Shown here piece after piece: positions 28,657-39,090 of a stretch of DNA of 64,000 nt. A model generated the notes under the pieces. That model saw only the letters and a program-made list of their open reading frames with translations. It was not told the DNA's origin and ran no database searches. The stretch lies in assembly GCF_015595035.1 (NCBI RefSeq), contig NZ_JADNRN010000002.1, positions 450,647 through 514,646 on the forward strand, given 5' to 3'. How positions within the stretch are numbered: the stretch's first letter is position 1; each line of letters begins with the position of its first letter. The translations under genes were made by a program, and so were the position numbers. This stretch comes from Marinibium conchae. GTDB lineage: Bacteria > Pseudomonadota > Gammaproteobacteria > Enterobacterales > Alteromonadaceae.

Positions 28657-29141
28657 TGTCTAGCAAGCTGTTTCAAATATTATGCACATTTATCGTCATA
28701 ATGCTTGTGGCAGCAGGGATGTACAAAACGGTGTTAGACCAAACTACCGAGAGTACACAAGATGCCACATTCGACAATATGAAAACGGCAGTGCAAAAGG
28801 GTTTGGTGCAAATGCATTGGCAATGGCAATACGAGGGGCGCCCCGATTCAATTGATTACGAGGCCGCGCTGCAAGAGCAACATCGTATTGCAATGAATGA
28901 CGCTGGATGGCCGCAAGTAGTAGGGTCGGTTCAGGGTTGTAAAGACATACTGGCAATGTTTGTTGATGATGGCAAAGTTCAAATAAGTGCTTTGGAAACG
29001 AACATTGATTTGGAGCGACTTTTAGCGCTCGAGATAGCTTTTAAAAAAGCTAATGACTCTCAGACTCATGCCGATATATGTCGGTATCAGCGAAAGGGTC
29101 AAGAATTTGAATATCACTTGGGCACCGGCATCGTGCGCTAA
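28656..29141 (+). CDS. mshF: MSHA biogenesis protein MshF
   Basis: 161 residues from the ATG that overlaps the mshG stop. One N-terminal membrane helix (about 7-25) with no prepilin GFTLIE motif, then a periplasmic helix and a small domain (VQKGLVQMHWQWQYEGRPDS, AGWPQVVGSVQGCKDIL). The conserved GWP and single Cys patches fit MshF-type proteins found between mshG and the pilin genes. The function within pilus assembly is not established. Confidence 0.8.
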   Translation: MSSKLFQILCTFIVIMLVAAGMYKTVLDQTTESTQDATFDNMKTAVQKGLVQMHWQWQYEGRPDSIDYEAALQEQHRIAMNDAGWPQVVGSVQGCKDILAMFVDDGKVQISALETNIDLERLLALEIAFKKANDSQTHADICRYQRKGQEFEYHLGTGIVR

Positions 29142-29171
29142 GTTAGCCATAACAGACCTATTGGAGTCATT

Positions 29172-29777
29172 ATGTTAGCAGGTAGAAGTCATTCACAACG
29201 CGGTTTTACATTAATTGAATTAGTGATCGTTGTGGTGTTGTTAGGTCTTTTGGGTGCAGTTGCAATTCCACGTTTTCTCGACGTGCCAAGAGAAGCTGAA
29301 GACGCTACCGTTGAAGGCGTGGCGGGTGGTTTTGCTACCGGCGTTGGTTTAGTAAGAGCGCAATGGGAGCTAGAGGCGCGACCTAAAAATAACAACGGCG
29401 CTAACTTAAGCTCTGTAACCATTGAGGGTATAGCAGTCGGCGTTGATGGTGACACCGGCTATCCGACAGGACAGCTCAATAATGACGCGAGTTCAGAAGA
29501 CGAAAATATGAGCGCATTGGACTGCGAGAGTATCTTTAACCTAATTATGCAGAGCGCACCAAGCATTACGTCAGTGTGGGGTGCTCAGGCAATCGAAGAC
29601 TTTCGCTATTTCACAAATGTGAATGAAAGCGCGGGTTCGGGTGGTAATGATGTTTGCCATTATTATCTTACTCAAACCGTAAAGAACAACGCTAGTGAGC
29701 CACTTACCACAGGTGTAGGTAACGGCTTTGTTTATGACCCACGGATTGGTCAAGTGATTGTGTTTAGTAATAACTAA
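29172..29777 (+). CDS. mshB: MSHA minor pilin MshB
   Basis: 201 residues. A type IV prepilin with leader MLAGRSHSQRG and cleavage before FTLIELVIVVVLLGLLGAVA, with Glu5 conserved. The globular part contains two Cys residues (DCESIF and DVCHYYL) that may form a disulfide. It probably belongs to the initiating or tip complex or acts as a minor shaft subunit. SD is a GGAG about 10 bases before the ATG. Confidence 0.88.
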   Translation: MLAGRSHSQRGFTLIELVIVVVLLGLLGAVAIPRFLDVPREAEDATVEGVAGGFATGVGLVRAQWELEARPKNNNGANLSSVTIEGIAVGVDGDTGYPTGQLNNDASSEDENMSALDCESIFNLIMQSAPSITSVWGAQAIEDFRYFTNVNESAGSGGNDVCHYYLTQTVKNNASEPLTTGVGNGFVYDPRIGQVIVFSNN

Positions 29778-29845
29778 GTGAATAGCTATTACTCCATTTT
29801 TTAACTTTGCAATTTAATAGAAATATCCACTTCGAGGGAATTATT

Positions 29846-30355
29846 ATGAAACATCAGAAATCAAACCAGAAAGGTTTTACACTAATCGAACTAATCATCG
29901 TTATTGTAATTCTGGGCATCCTAGCCGTTACTGCAGCTCCACGTTTTATCGATTTGCAGTCAGATGCTAGAGCGTCGACTCTTGAAGGTGTAAAAGCAGC
30001 ATTACAAGGCTCTTCACAGCTAGTGTACGCTAAAGCAGCTATTCAGGGCGTGCAAAGCAGTTCGACAGCAGTGGATGTAACCCTCAATGGGTCGGACACC
30101 GTGAGCACCATTTTGGGCTACCCTAACGCACTTACAATCACCTCAAACGCTAACGTGACAACTTTCCTCGATTTAAGCGCAGGTGATTTTGAAGTACACG
30201 GCAATGGTACTGACGACGACTTTGTTATTACATTTGAATCAACGGCTGTTACCGACAAAGCAACGGCTATTGCAACAAACTGTTATATTCAATACACCAA
30301 TGCAAGTAGTAGCTCTCCAGCGCCTAGTATTGTCGTTGAGCCTAGTGGTTGCTAG
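29846..30355 (+). CDS. mshA: Major MSHA pilin MshA
   Basis: 169 residues from the ATG at 29846, preceded by CGAGGG; the longer reading from 29807 has no site. Leader MKHQKSNQKG, cleavage before FTLIELIIVIVILGILAVTA, then APRFIDLQSDARASTLEGVK, the classic MshA start. The C-terminal region has Cys residues (NCYIQY and PSGC at the end) that fit the D-loop disulfide. It is the main subunit of the mannose-sensitive haemagglutinin-type pilus used in surface attachment. The 68-bp gap before the gene is one of the few breaks in the cluster and may hold its own promoter. Confidence 0.93.
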   Translation: MKHQKSNQKGFTLIELIIVIVILGILAVTAAPRFIDLQSDARASTLEGVKAALQGSSQLVYAKAAIQGVQSSSTAVDVTLNGSDTVSTILGYPNALTITSNANVTTFLDLSAGDFEVHGNGTDDDFVITFESTAVTDKATAIATNCYIQYTNASSSSPAPSIVVEPSGC

Positions 30356-30407
30356 AGTATAAAGTTGAAAAATACTAATGTTATGGCTCGGCCCGAACAT
30401 TAAAAAA

Positions 30408-30935
30408 ATGAAGTCTCAAGGAGGGTTTACCCTCCTTGAGCTTATCATTGTAATCGTAATACTCGGCACCTTAGCTGTGTATGCCTTGCCGAGATTCACG
30501 GGCAGCGCAGGTTACTCGGAATATGCCTTTCAAAATCGTCTAATATCCGTTTTGCGAAATATGCAAATTCGCGCCATGCAAGACTCTCGTCCTAACTTCT
30601 GCCATCGAATCAATCTTATTTCTACTAGTGCTGATATCGCTTTTGGCCCCGCAGCTCGTTCTTTTGCGTCAGGCAATGAGGCGGCTACCTGTTCGTCTAC
30701 TATTGATTTTTCAGCGCCAAGTTTCCTGCGCACAGACAGTGGCGAAATAGCCGATGCGAATGTGAGTATGCAGGTGAATGATGGCAGTGCATCTGTATCC
30801 TATATTCAGTTCGATTCCTTTGGTGTTCCACAAACCTCTGCGACAAATTGTGCGAGTGGATGCCAAATTGACTTTAGCGGCGAAACGACAGCCAGTGTGT
30901 GTGTGGCGTCTGAGGGCTACATTCGTGCATGTTAA
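30408..30935 (+). CDS. mshC: MSHA minor pilin MshC
   Basis: 175 residues from the ATG at 30408, giving the short basic leader MKSQGG before FTLLELIIVIVILGTLAVYA (Glu5 present). An ATG at 30378 would add ten residues beginning LWLGP; neither start has an SD. The globular part has several Cys residues (NFCHRI, ATCSST, TNCASGCQ, SVCVAS). It is a GspH/PilE-type minor pilin. A perfect 11-bp hairpin covers the codons of the prepilin cleavage site; see the separate entry. Its end overlaps mshD by 11 bp. Confidence 0.85.
   Translation: MKSQGGFTLLELIIVIVILGTLAVYALPRFTGSAGYSEYAFQNRLISVLRNMQIRAMQDSRPNFCHRINLISTSADIAFGPAARSFASGNEAATCSSTIDFSAPSFLRTDSGEIADANVSMQVNDGSASVSYIQFDSFGVPQTSATNCASGCQIDFSGETTASVCVASEGYIRAC
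30415..30440 (+). other. Perfect 11-bp hairpin at the 5' end of mshC, containing SD and anti-SD sequences
   Basis: Arms CTCAAGGAGGG (30415-30425) and CCCTCCTTGAG (30430-30440) pair without mismatch around a TTTA loop. No T run follows, so it is not an intrinsic terminator. The left arm includes a full Shine-Dalgarno AAGGAGG and the right arm its complement. It begins 7 bases after the mshC ATG at 30408 and 60 bases after the mshA stop. Confidence 0.85.
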
Positions 30936-31536
30936 CGCTCTCACCAGTAAGCGGTCACATTGCAATACATGTGAGTATCGCAAGCAGATGGGTTTTACCC
31001 TGATAGAGCTGATTGTGGGCATACTCATTTTTGCTGTTGCCATGGTATCGGTGATAAATTTTTTGCAGCCACAGGTGCGTAAAGGCATCGACCCTATTTG
31101 GCAAGTGAGAGCAGCGTCGCTTGCTCAGTCGTTAAGCAGTGAAATAACAGCTAAAGCCTTTGACGAAAACTCGAATTTGGCCGGAGGAGCCACTCGTTGC
31201 GGCGAAAATGATAGCAGCGCGACCTTTGTTAATTGTACTTCTGCAGCAAACTTAGGGCCCGACGCTGGTGAAAACCGCGAATTATTCGACGATGTAGATG
31301 ACTACAATGGTTTTAATTTTAGCGGCGCTAACATATTAAGCTCTTTAGGCTTAGGCACTAGCGTGAATGGAAACAACATTTACAACGGCTTCACAGCCCA
31401 GGTTAGCGTGATTTACGATGCTAACCTTGATGGCATCGCCGACACTGCACCCGGTAACAAAAAATTAGTATTGATAACGATTACCACACCGGGTGGCGAA
31501 CAAATCAGCGCAAGCGCAGTGAAAGGGAATTTCTGA
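30925..31536 (+). CDS. mshD: MSHA minor pilin MshD (PilV-like)
   Basis: 203 residues from a GTG at 30925 with SD TGAGGG eight bases upstream; the frame is open much further back (to 30778) but that part lies inside mshC and is spurious. Leader ends ...YRKQMG before FTLIELIVGILIFAVAMVSV. The globular part includes NLAGGATRCGENDSSATFVN. It is a PilV/GspI-type minor pilin. It overlaps the mshC end by 11 bp and shares its last base with the mshO start. Confidence 0.83.
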   Translation: MHVNALTSKRSHCNTCEYRKQMGFTLIELIVGILIFAVAMVSVINFLQPQVRKGIDPIWQVRAASLAQSLSSEITAKAFDENSNLAGGATRCGENDSSATFVNCTSAANLGPDAGENRELFDDVDDYNGFNFSGANILSSLGLGTSVNGNNIYNGFTAQVSVIYDANLDGIADTAPGNKKLVLITITTPGGEQISASAVKGNF

Positions 31537-32387
31537 TGAGAAATAAAGCTGGTTTTACTCTGATTGAATTAGTCATGGTCATTGTTGTGTTAGGCGTAGT
31601 GTCGGTCGGGATTACCCGATTTATTAGTTCATCAACACAAATCTTTGTGGATACCAGTGAGCGTGAGCGTTTACTGCGTGATGGTAGTTTTGCCGTCGAG
31701 CGGATTAATCGAGAAATTGCCCAAGCCATACCAAACTCAGTGCGTCTTGCTGGCAATGCTGCGGTTCATTGCTTGCAGTTTGTGCCGATGAAGTGGAGTA
31801 CTTTTTACTTTGACTTACCCACGCTCCCCGACACAGATACCGAAGTTGACGTGGTAGAGATGCAAGACATTGACGGCACTGTCTTCACTCCAAGTATTAA
31901 TAATGACTTTGCTTTTGTCTATCCAACCAGTAACGCCGACATTTACAGTAACTCAAGTACTCAACGTCGACTAATTAGCGCTTGCAGTGACGATGGCGAT
32001 GGTGATTGCAGTACCGATGATGACGTGGATGGTGTTGTGCAATTAAGTGTAAACGCAAGCTTCGGCCAATCAAGCCCAGCCGAGCGCCTATATATCGGTC
32101 AAGCGACCACAAGCTATTGTGTAAGAGGCGCTTCTATTTACAGGCATGAATCGGCTTTGGCGGCAACTCAGCCGGTCTTTTCTACAGGAGGCGTCTTAAT
32201 GGCTGAGAATTTAGCTAATCAATTGAGTGCGAACCCTAGTGCTGCCGGCACGAATAGCTTAAACCCTTTCCGTATTGTTGATGCGTCTTTGCGGCGAAAT
32301 GCCTACACCCAGACTCAATTTATTTTTACCCGAAACAATGAAAGTATGACTTTTACTCAGGAGATACATATTCCTAATGTGCCATAA
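31536..32387 (+). CDS. mshO: MSHA minor pilin MshO (PilW/GspJ-like)
   Basis: 283 residues, leader MRNKAG, cleavage before FTLIELVMVIVVLGVVSVGI with Glu5. It continues RFISSSTQIFVDTSERERLL and FAVERINREIAQAIPNSVR, typical of GspJ/PilW-class minor pilins. The body has a Cys pair (SACSDDGDGDCS) within an Asp-rich stretch that could bind calcium. It overlaps mshP by 11 bp. Confidence 0.87.
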   Translation: MRNKAGFTLIELVMVIVVLGVVSVGITRFISSSTQIFVDTSERERLLRDGSFAVERINREIAQAIPNSVRLAGNAAVHCLQFVPMKWSTFYFDLPTLPDTDTEVDVVEMQDIDGTVFTPSINNDFAFVYPTSNADIYSNSSTQRRLISACSDDGDGDCSTDDDVDGVVQLSVNASFGQSSPAERLYIGQATTSYCVRGASIYRHESALAATQPVFSTGGVLMAENLANQLSANPSAAGTNSLNPFRIVDASLRRNAYTQTQFIFTRNNESMTFTQEIHIPNVP

Positions 32388-32826
32388 ACTCAACACGCAT
32401 AAACAAGCAAGGCACAAACAAGCGGGCAGCATGATAGTCATGGCCTTGTTCGCTATCATCGTTCTTGCTTTGCTTGCTGGTGTATTGGTAAATATGTTGA
32501 GCGCCTCTTCAAATACAGTGCTATATGAGGTGTATGGTGTGCGTGCGAAAAATGCCGCAAATGCCGGAATTCAGGAACTAGGTTTAGTCTCTTTTCCGTT
32601 AAACTCTGCTCCTCAGCTGTGTAATCAAGTGCTAAGTAGCCCTTTGAGCTTTGCTTCAATAAATGGTTTCGAAAACTGCCAATTTACTGCACGTTGCAGT
32701 TCATCGGATATCAACTATGGTAGCGAAACCCATCGCTATTTTAAGTTTACCAGCACCGGAACCTGTGGCTTTGGTGATGTAATAGTTAGCCGAACGGTGT
32801 CGGTTGACGCGATGCAAGGGATGTAA
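32377..32826 (+). CDS. mshP: MSHA biogenesis protein MshP (PilX-like)
   Basis: 149 residues. A basic leader (HKQARHKQAG) precedes SMIVMALFAIIVLALLAGVL, which resembles a pilin helix but lacks the Phe1 and Glu5 of classical prepilins, as in PilX/GspK-type proteins. The C-terminal part has Cys residues (PQLCNQ, ENCQFTARCSS, GTCGFGD). It is the last of the minor pilin-like genes, immediately before mshQ. Confidence 0.84.
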   Translation: MCHKLNTHKQARHKQAGSMIVMALFAIIVLALLAGVLVNMLSASSNTVLYEVYGVRAKNAANAGIQELGLVSFPLNSAPQLCNQVLSSPLSFASINGFENCQFTARCSSSDINYGSETHRYFKFTSTGTCGFGDVIVSRTVSVDAMQGM

Positions 32827-32829
32827 ATA

Positions 32830-35800
32830 ATGATAGCCGATAATGCAAAACTAAGTATAAAGCTATTACTTGCATTGGTGTTGGTAATACCGCTTCTTCC
32901 ATTCAAGCTATTTGCTGCCGAGTGTGTGGATGTATTTCCCAATGTATTGTCATCATCGTCAAGCTCTGGGGAAGTTAAGATTGGACAATCGGTGTTGATT
33001 TCGGGTACCGACGGCAGCATTAATATGGGTATAGCAGCCGACAGTACTATCGGTTCGGAACTCAGTTGTGGTTCTCAGCGCTGCGTTGATTCTGGCGATC
33101 GGGCCGCTGCGCTAACTCTACCAAGCTTCCAGCAAAGTAGCGGAACAACAGATGTAAATGTAGCTAACGGCCAAACGGTCAACCTTGCTCAAGGTGCTTA
33201 CGATAGCATTTTTGTGAATTTTCAAGGGACATTACGATTTACCCAGAACAATCAGACCACCTTCATCAGAGAGCTGCGAGCAGAAAACTCCAGTGAGAAA
33301 ACCATTATTTTTGAAGAGGGCGTTTATTGGATAGAAGACTTCAGATTAAGTAGTGGTCTCGATCTTCAAATTAATGGCGACGACAAAGTCATTTTGATTG
33401 TAAATAGCTCATTTGTGGACGAAGCTGACCTTCAAATTAACGCCCTAGGTGATCCAGAACAGCTAGTCTTGATCGCCTATGATGAGCTGAGATTCGGCTT
33501 TTCTACTGATTTTAATGGCTATTTGTATTCTTCATCTACTGTCTTTATCGAAAACGAAGGTAATTTTACAGGCGCGATTTCCGCCCCCAGCCTGAGCCTC
33601 GATTTTGGTTCAACAGTGGTGAGTGATTTAAGTGCAGTTGAGCAGGCTAACTTCAATGCTTTCTGCACAGTTACGCAACCCGCGCAAGCCCTTGCTAGTT
33701 ATCAATTTGAGGACTCTCTTTGGAACGGTGCTGCAGGAGAAATCGTTGATAGTACTGGTAACGGTTATGATGGCAGGGTGGATACGGGTGTGGTGAGCGC
33801 GGATACATCTCCTGCACTAGTCGGTAACCCTGGAACCTGCGGATACGCAGACTTTAATGATGGCTCTATCCGCATTACCAGCTTGGACGTCGATACAGCG
33901 ACGACGGGTGCAAAAACAACGGTAGCCTTCTGGATGAATTGGGACGGCACAAACGATGTTATGCCGATTGGTTGGAACTTTCATGATTTATGGTTACGAG
34001 ATGGATTCTTTGGTTTCAACACTTGGCAAATAGACTTGCGGGGTATTGAAAGCACGGGTTTTGCTAACCAATGGAAGCACGTTGTTGCTGAATTTACCAA
34101 CGGCGATGTGAGGGAAAACCGTTTGTTCATTGACGGTGTTGAGCAAAGCTTAAATGATTATGGTAATCCCCCTGACAACAATTTGGCTTTTGTGAATAGC
34201 GAGTTACGAATAGGTGGCGTTGCCAACACCGATATCTATAACTTTGAGGGCAGCCTTGACGAAGTACGAGTTTATAATGGCGTACTCACCGACAGCGAAA
34301 TACAAGCGCTGTACACAGAAACTCGCCCCTGTGCTATCGAGGCACCCAAGCTCGAGTATCGCTTCGACGAGTTAAGCTGGAATGGTGTAAGCGATGAAGT
34401 GCTAGAGTATCGAAATAGTGGTTTTGACGGTGTGGCAATTGATGATGCACAAACCTTCGCTGCAGGTCAGGTTTGCAGAGCAGCAAGCTTCGATGGAAGT
34501 AACGATAGAGTAGATGTAAGTGGTTTTGATACCTACCTAACTAGCACTGCAACAGTGAGTTATTGGATGCGCAGTACACAAAGCGGTAATTTCAGACCTT
34601 GGAATGCTCCGGGCATTATTGGCCTTGAGGAGCAAGGTGGTACTAATGATATTTTTTGGGGCTACATCGACGCGAGTAGTCGCATTGGCATACAGAAAGG
34701 AGATGGCACGGCAGCTTTATCGAGCACGCAGGTTGCAGATGGTACATGGCATCATATTGTTCTCACTTATAACTCAGATAATGGCGCAGCGCAGGTCTAC
34801 GTCGACGGGGTGTTAGAGGGAAGCGCAATAACCGACAGTGGGGTCATAACAAATGCCTTTGGCAGCATTGGTAGAATCGACAATAGCTTTTCGTCTATCA
34901 ACTATATCGGCGACCTCGATGAAGTGCTTGTGTTCGACAGCATCCTTTCAGCAGACGACATCCAAACTATTTACACTAACCAACTTAATGGTAATAACTA
35001 TGACGGTACGACAAGGTCGTGTGTATCGGAATTAGTTAATTACCGTATGGACGAATTTTCTTGGAGTGGCGCAGCGGCTGAGGTGGTTGATCAAGCAGGC
35101 AGCTTTCCTGCACAATCACGAAACGGTGCATCAACCAATGATGTTAACCGAGCAATTAGTGGCAACCCTGGAACATGTGGTTATGGAGAATTTGATGGCA
35201 GTGACGATTATCTTGCGTTACCGGCCAGTTTCGGAAATCTCACCGATAGTTTTACCATTACCGCTTGGATAAATCCTAGCAATACAGACCAAGGCTCACG
35301 GATATTCATTGATGATGAGCAGTTCAGTGGTCAGCAACGTGGTTATGGCTTTAGCTTAGGTGATTCTGGCAGTGCGCGCTTGCGCTTTTATTCACGAAAT
35401 GTGACACCGATAATAATTGACACCCAAGCATTAATCCCCGCTAACACCTGGACTTTTGTAAGCGCAGTACATAACGCAGAGAACAAAACCCGTGAAATAT
35501 ATATCAATGGCGTTCTGCAAACTCTTACCAATGGTGACACCACGAGCACCTATACCGGCGCCTGGGGAGAAGATGATGGTATCGCAACTATTGGTGGTGA
35601 GACTGAAAACGGAGAAACCGATAAACGTTTCACCGGCAGTATTGATGAAGTACGGGTATACAAGGGCGCACTCAGTGCCAATGAGATTGTTGGGGTGTAT
35701 AATGAAAGCCACGCATGCCCCGCACCAGCAGTTCATCATTATGAAATAGAACATGATGGACAAGGCTTAACCTGTGATGCTGAAACAATCACGATTAAAG

Positions 35801-37842
35801 CTTGCGAAGATGCAGCTTGCAGCACGTTGAGTTCACAAGCGGTGTCCCTAGACCTGTTAGTTGACGGCAGCCCTGTTAGCAGTGCTAGCTTCGTCGGCAG
35901 CACAAACCTTAGTTTCAATAACACCGATGTTGAAACGGTCATATTGTCGATAGCAAATGAATCTATTGTGCCAAGTTCGGCATTAGTTTGCGATGACGGC
36001 ACGGGTAATTCCTGCAATATGGAATTTAGTGATGCCGGCTTTCGGTTTTTATCAGGAAGCTCAAATAGTCTCAGCATTGCGAATCAAACGTCCGGCATAG
36101 CCTTTCCTCAAGCATTAAAAATCCAAGCGGTAAAGGATACAGATGGTGTTTGTACTGCCTTATTTAGCGGTACAAAAACGGTTCAGCTATCACAAGAAAA
36201 TGTTAATCCAGGCGGCACAAGCGGGCTTAGTTTCAACTTGGGCGCTAGCAGCATTGCCAAGCATACAGGGGCTACTAGCTTGTCTCTAAGCTTCGATGCC
36301 GATAGCATTGCAACGCTCGACACTCCTGTGTACCAAGATGCTGGACAGATCCGGTTGCGCGCGAGCTATTCAGAGGCTGGCATTAATTTAATAGGAAGTA
36401 GCAATGCGTTTTGGGTAAGCCCTGCGGCACTGATCATTCAAGCGCAAGCGGCAGGTAGCGATATTAACGGCAGTTCGGCAAGTTCTTCAGTGACCCATCC
36501 AGCAGGTGAGGACTTTGAATTCATTGTCAGCGCATTTAATGGCGCAGCGACACCGGTGATAACCCCCAACTATTCCCCTGGGCAAATTCAGATGCAACTT
36601 CGCAGAACTGCACCGAGCCTTGCTTCAAGTGTTGATGGACAACTCAGTTACGCAAGTGGCAGCGCAATAGCATCGAGTGCCAGTGCGACGATGCAAAATG
36701 TAACACTCACACCCTTTGTGAGCGGTGTGTCTCGCTTTAGCTCAGCAAATTACTCTGAGGTAGCGATTCTCAATCTCGATTTGCAAGATAACAATTACGG
36801 TAACCAAGGCATCGTTATACCCGCAAATGCGATAAATTTGGGGCGCTTTACTCCGTTCTATTATGAGCAAACGGTTGCCGATGATGGCGTATTGGCTGTT
36901 GAATACGCATCTGCATCGGGCACGCAAAACTCGTTTATTGCTTTTAGTGGTCAAAAGGATGAGGCAACAAATAGTGTTGGTGCTATTTCTTATTTGACTA
37001 ATCCCACCTTCGCGATCACAGCTTATAACAAACAAGGCGCAGTGACCCAGAACTTTTACGAAGACAGTCAAGGCAGCACAAACGACTTCATGACCTTATC
37101 AAGCAGCAGTGTGAGTGTGCTTGTGCCCACTACCGATGAAGTCGCGATTGGTGTGGATGGCACTCTGTTGTCGATCTCGGCCAATATGACGGCCGGTGTC
37201 TTAAGTCAAAATGATTTAACCAGCACTTCGGGTGTCATAGCGCTGCCACGTGGTACTGTGCATTATCAATTATCAAGTAGTGATAATTTCTATTACAACC
37301 GTTCAGAAAATGCTCTCGTTCCGCCTTTTAGCGCTGACATTGATTTTGCGCTGTCGGGAATAACGGATGCAGACGGTGTGAGTGCAACGAGCTTGGTGGA
37401 TGCATCGCCCACGGGGCTTGAAATACGTTTCGGGCGCATGACAATTGAGAATAGTTTTGGACCGGAAACGGCTAACTTCCCACAAACTATTGCACTCGAG
37501 CACTTCACCGCTGGGGGCTTTGTGCTAAGTACAGACAACTCTTTCGTGAGTTATGATCCTGCGAATGTGCTGCTGTCTAATATTTCTCTCGACCCTGCAC
37601 TGAGTGGTGTTCTCGGCAGTACTGGAAACTTCGTTAATGGGCAGACTCAAAACATCCTTTTGTCGGCGACTGGTGCAGGTAATCAGGGTCAAATAGGAGT
37701 GACTTATGATGCTTATGAATGGCTACTGTTCGATTGGGATAACGACGGAGACTATGACGATAATCCGAGTGCTATTGCTACCTTTGGTATTTATCGTGGA
37801 AACGACCGCACTATCAATTGGCGTGAAGTATTTAATGACTAA
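32830..37842 (+). CDS. mshQ: MshQ, large surface protein with three LamG-type domains
   Basis: 1670 residues. A signal peptide (about 1-29) leads to a beta-helical N-region rich in asymmetric repeats (about 30-280). Three concanavalin-like LamG domains follow (about 290-500, 505-725 and 730-960), each starting with a YxFDExxWNG-type line and closing with LDEVRVYNGVLTDSEIQALY or a variant. The last 700 residues match the large C-terminal region of MshQ (HHYEIEHDGQGLTCDAETIT, then immunoglobulin-like beta segments) and end FDWDNDGDYDDNPSA, an Asp-rich calcium-like loop. It is a probable secreted, pilus-associated adhesin that binds glycans. It is the last gene of the msh run. Confidence 0.9.
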   Translation: MIADNAKLSIKLLLALVLVIPLLPFKLFAAECVDVFPNVLSSSSSSGEVKIGQSVLISGTDGSINMGIAADSTIGSELSCGSQRCVDSGDRAAALTLPSFQQSSGTTDVNVANGQTVNLAQGAYDSIFVNFQGTLRFTQNNQTTFIRELRAENSSEKTIIFEEGVYWIEDFRLSSGLDLQINGDDKVILIVNSSFVDEADLQINALGDPEQLVLIAYDELRFGFSTDFNGYLYSSSTVFIENEGNFTGAISAPSLSLDFGSTVVSDLSAVEQANFNAFCTVTQPAQALASYQFEDSLWNGAAGEIVDSTGNGYDGRVDTGVVSADTSPALVGNPGTCGYADFNDGSIRITSLDVDTATTGAKTTVAFWMNWDGTNDVMPIGWNFHDLWLRDGFFGFNTWQIDLRGIESTGFANQWKHVVAEFTNGDVRENRLFIDGVEQSLNDYGNPPDNNLAFVNSELRIGGVANTDIYNFEGSLDEVRVYNGVLTDSEIQALYTETRPCAIEAPKLEYRFDELSWNGVSDEVLEYRNSGFDGVAIDDAQTFAAGQVCRAASFDGSNDRVDVSGFDTYLTSTATVSYWMRSTQSGNFRPWNAPGIIGLEEQGGTNDIFWGYIDASSRIGIQKGDGTAALSSTQVADGTWHHIVLTYNSDNGAAQVYVDGVLEGSAITDSGVITNAFGSIGRIDNSFSSINYIGDLDEVLVFDSILSADDIQTIYTNQLNGNNYDGTTRSCVSELVNYRMDEFSWSGAAAEVVDQAGSFPAQSRNGASTNDVNRAISGNPGTCGYGEFDGSDDYLALPASFGNLTDSFTITAWINPSNTDQGSRIFIDDEQFSGQQRGYGFSLGDSGSARLRFYSRNVTPIIIDTQALIPANTWTFVSAVHNAENKTREIYINGVLQTLTNGDTTSTYTGAWGEDDGIATIGGETENGETDKRFTGSIDEVRVYKGALSANEIVGVYNESHACPAPAVHHYEIEHDGQGLTCDAETITIKACEDAACSTLSSQAVSLDLLVDGSPVSSASFVGSTNLSFNNTDVETVILSIANESIVPSSALVCDDGTGNSCNMEFSDAGFRFLSGSSNSLSIANQTSGIAFPQALKIQAVKDTDGVCTALFSGTKTVQLSQENVNPGGTSGLSFNLGASSIAKHTGATSLSLSFDADSIATLDTPVYQDAGQIRLRASYSEAGINLIGSSNAFWVSPAALIIQAQAAGSDINGSSASSSVTHPAGEDFEFIVSAFNGAATPVITPNYSPGQIQMQLRRTAPSLASSVDGQLSYASGSAIASSASATMQNVTLTPFVSGVSRFSSANYSEVAILNLDLQDNNYGNQGIVIPANAINLGRFTPFYYEQTVADDGVLAVEYASASGTQNSFIAFSGQKDEATNSVGAISYLTNPTFAITAYNKQGAVTQNFYEDSQGSTNDFMTLSSSSVSVLVPTTDEVAIGVDGTLLSISANMTAGVLSQNDLTSTSGVIALPRGTVHYQLSSSDNFYYNRSENALVPPFSADIDFALSGITDADGVSATSLVDASPTGLEIRFGRMTIENSFGPETANFPQTIALEHFTAGGFVLSTDNSFVSYDPANVLLSNISLDPALSGVLGSTGNFVNGQTQNILLSATGAGNQGQIGVTYDAYEWLLFDWDNDGDYDDNPSAIATFGIYRGNDRTINWREVFND

Positions 37843-37863
37843 AAGAGCGCCTTGAAAAATAAA

Positions 37864-37893
37864 GCGAATAAAAAGTGAATTTTATTCGCCTTT
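37864..37893 (+). terminator. Terminator-like hairpin after mshQ
   Basis: Perfect 10-bp stem GCGAATAAAA / TTTTATTCGC with a 6-base loop, followed by CTTTG. The T tail is short, so termination may be partial. It marks the end of the msh cluster before mreB. Confidence 0.6.
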
Positions 37894-37914
37894 GCTTGCC
37901 CTAAACACATGGCG

Positions 37915-37944
37915 TTGGTAAAGTTGCAGGATTATACCTATAAT
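37915..37944 (+). promoter_or_regulatory. Probable sigma-70 promoter of mreB
   Basis: TTGGTA (37915-37920) and TATAAT (37939-37944) are separated by 18 bases, about 80 bp before the mreB ATG. The -10 is a perfect match; the -35 matches at three to four positions. Confidence 0.6.
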
Positions 37945-38007
37945 CTTGAAAACCGTGCAGTCGCGCCTTGTGAACTATCCTATCCGCGAACACGATAACA
38001 ACAATAA

Positions 38008-39066
<1,059 letters not shown>

Positions 39067-39090
39067 CCTGAAGGACAGCCTTGGCCTGTT

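Noticed and set aside
30778-30924. Long N-terminal extension of mshD
   Set aside because: It lies fully inside mshC, does not resemble a pilin leader, and a GTG with SD at 30925 gives a normal start.
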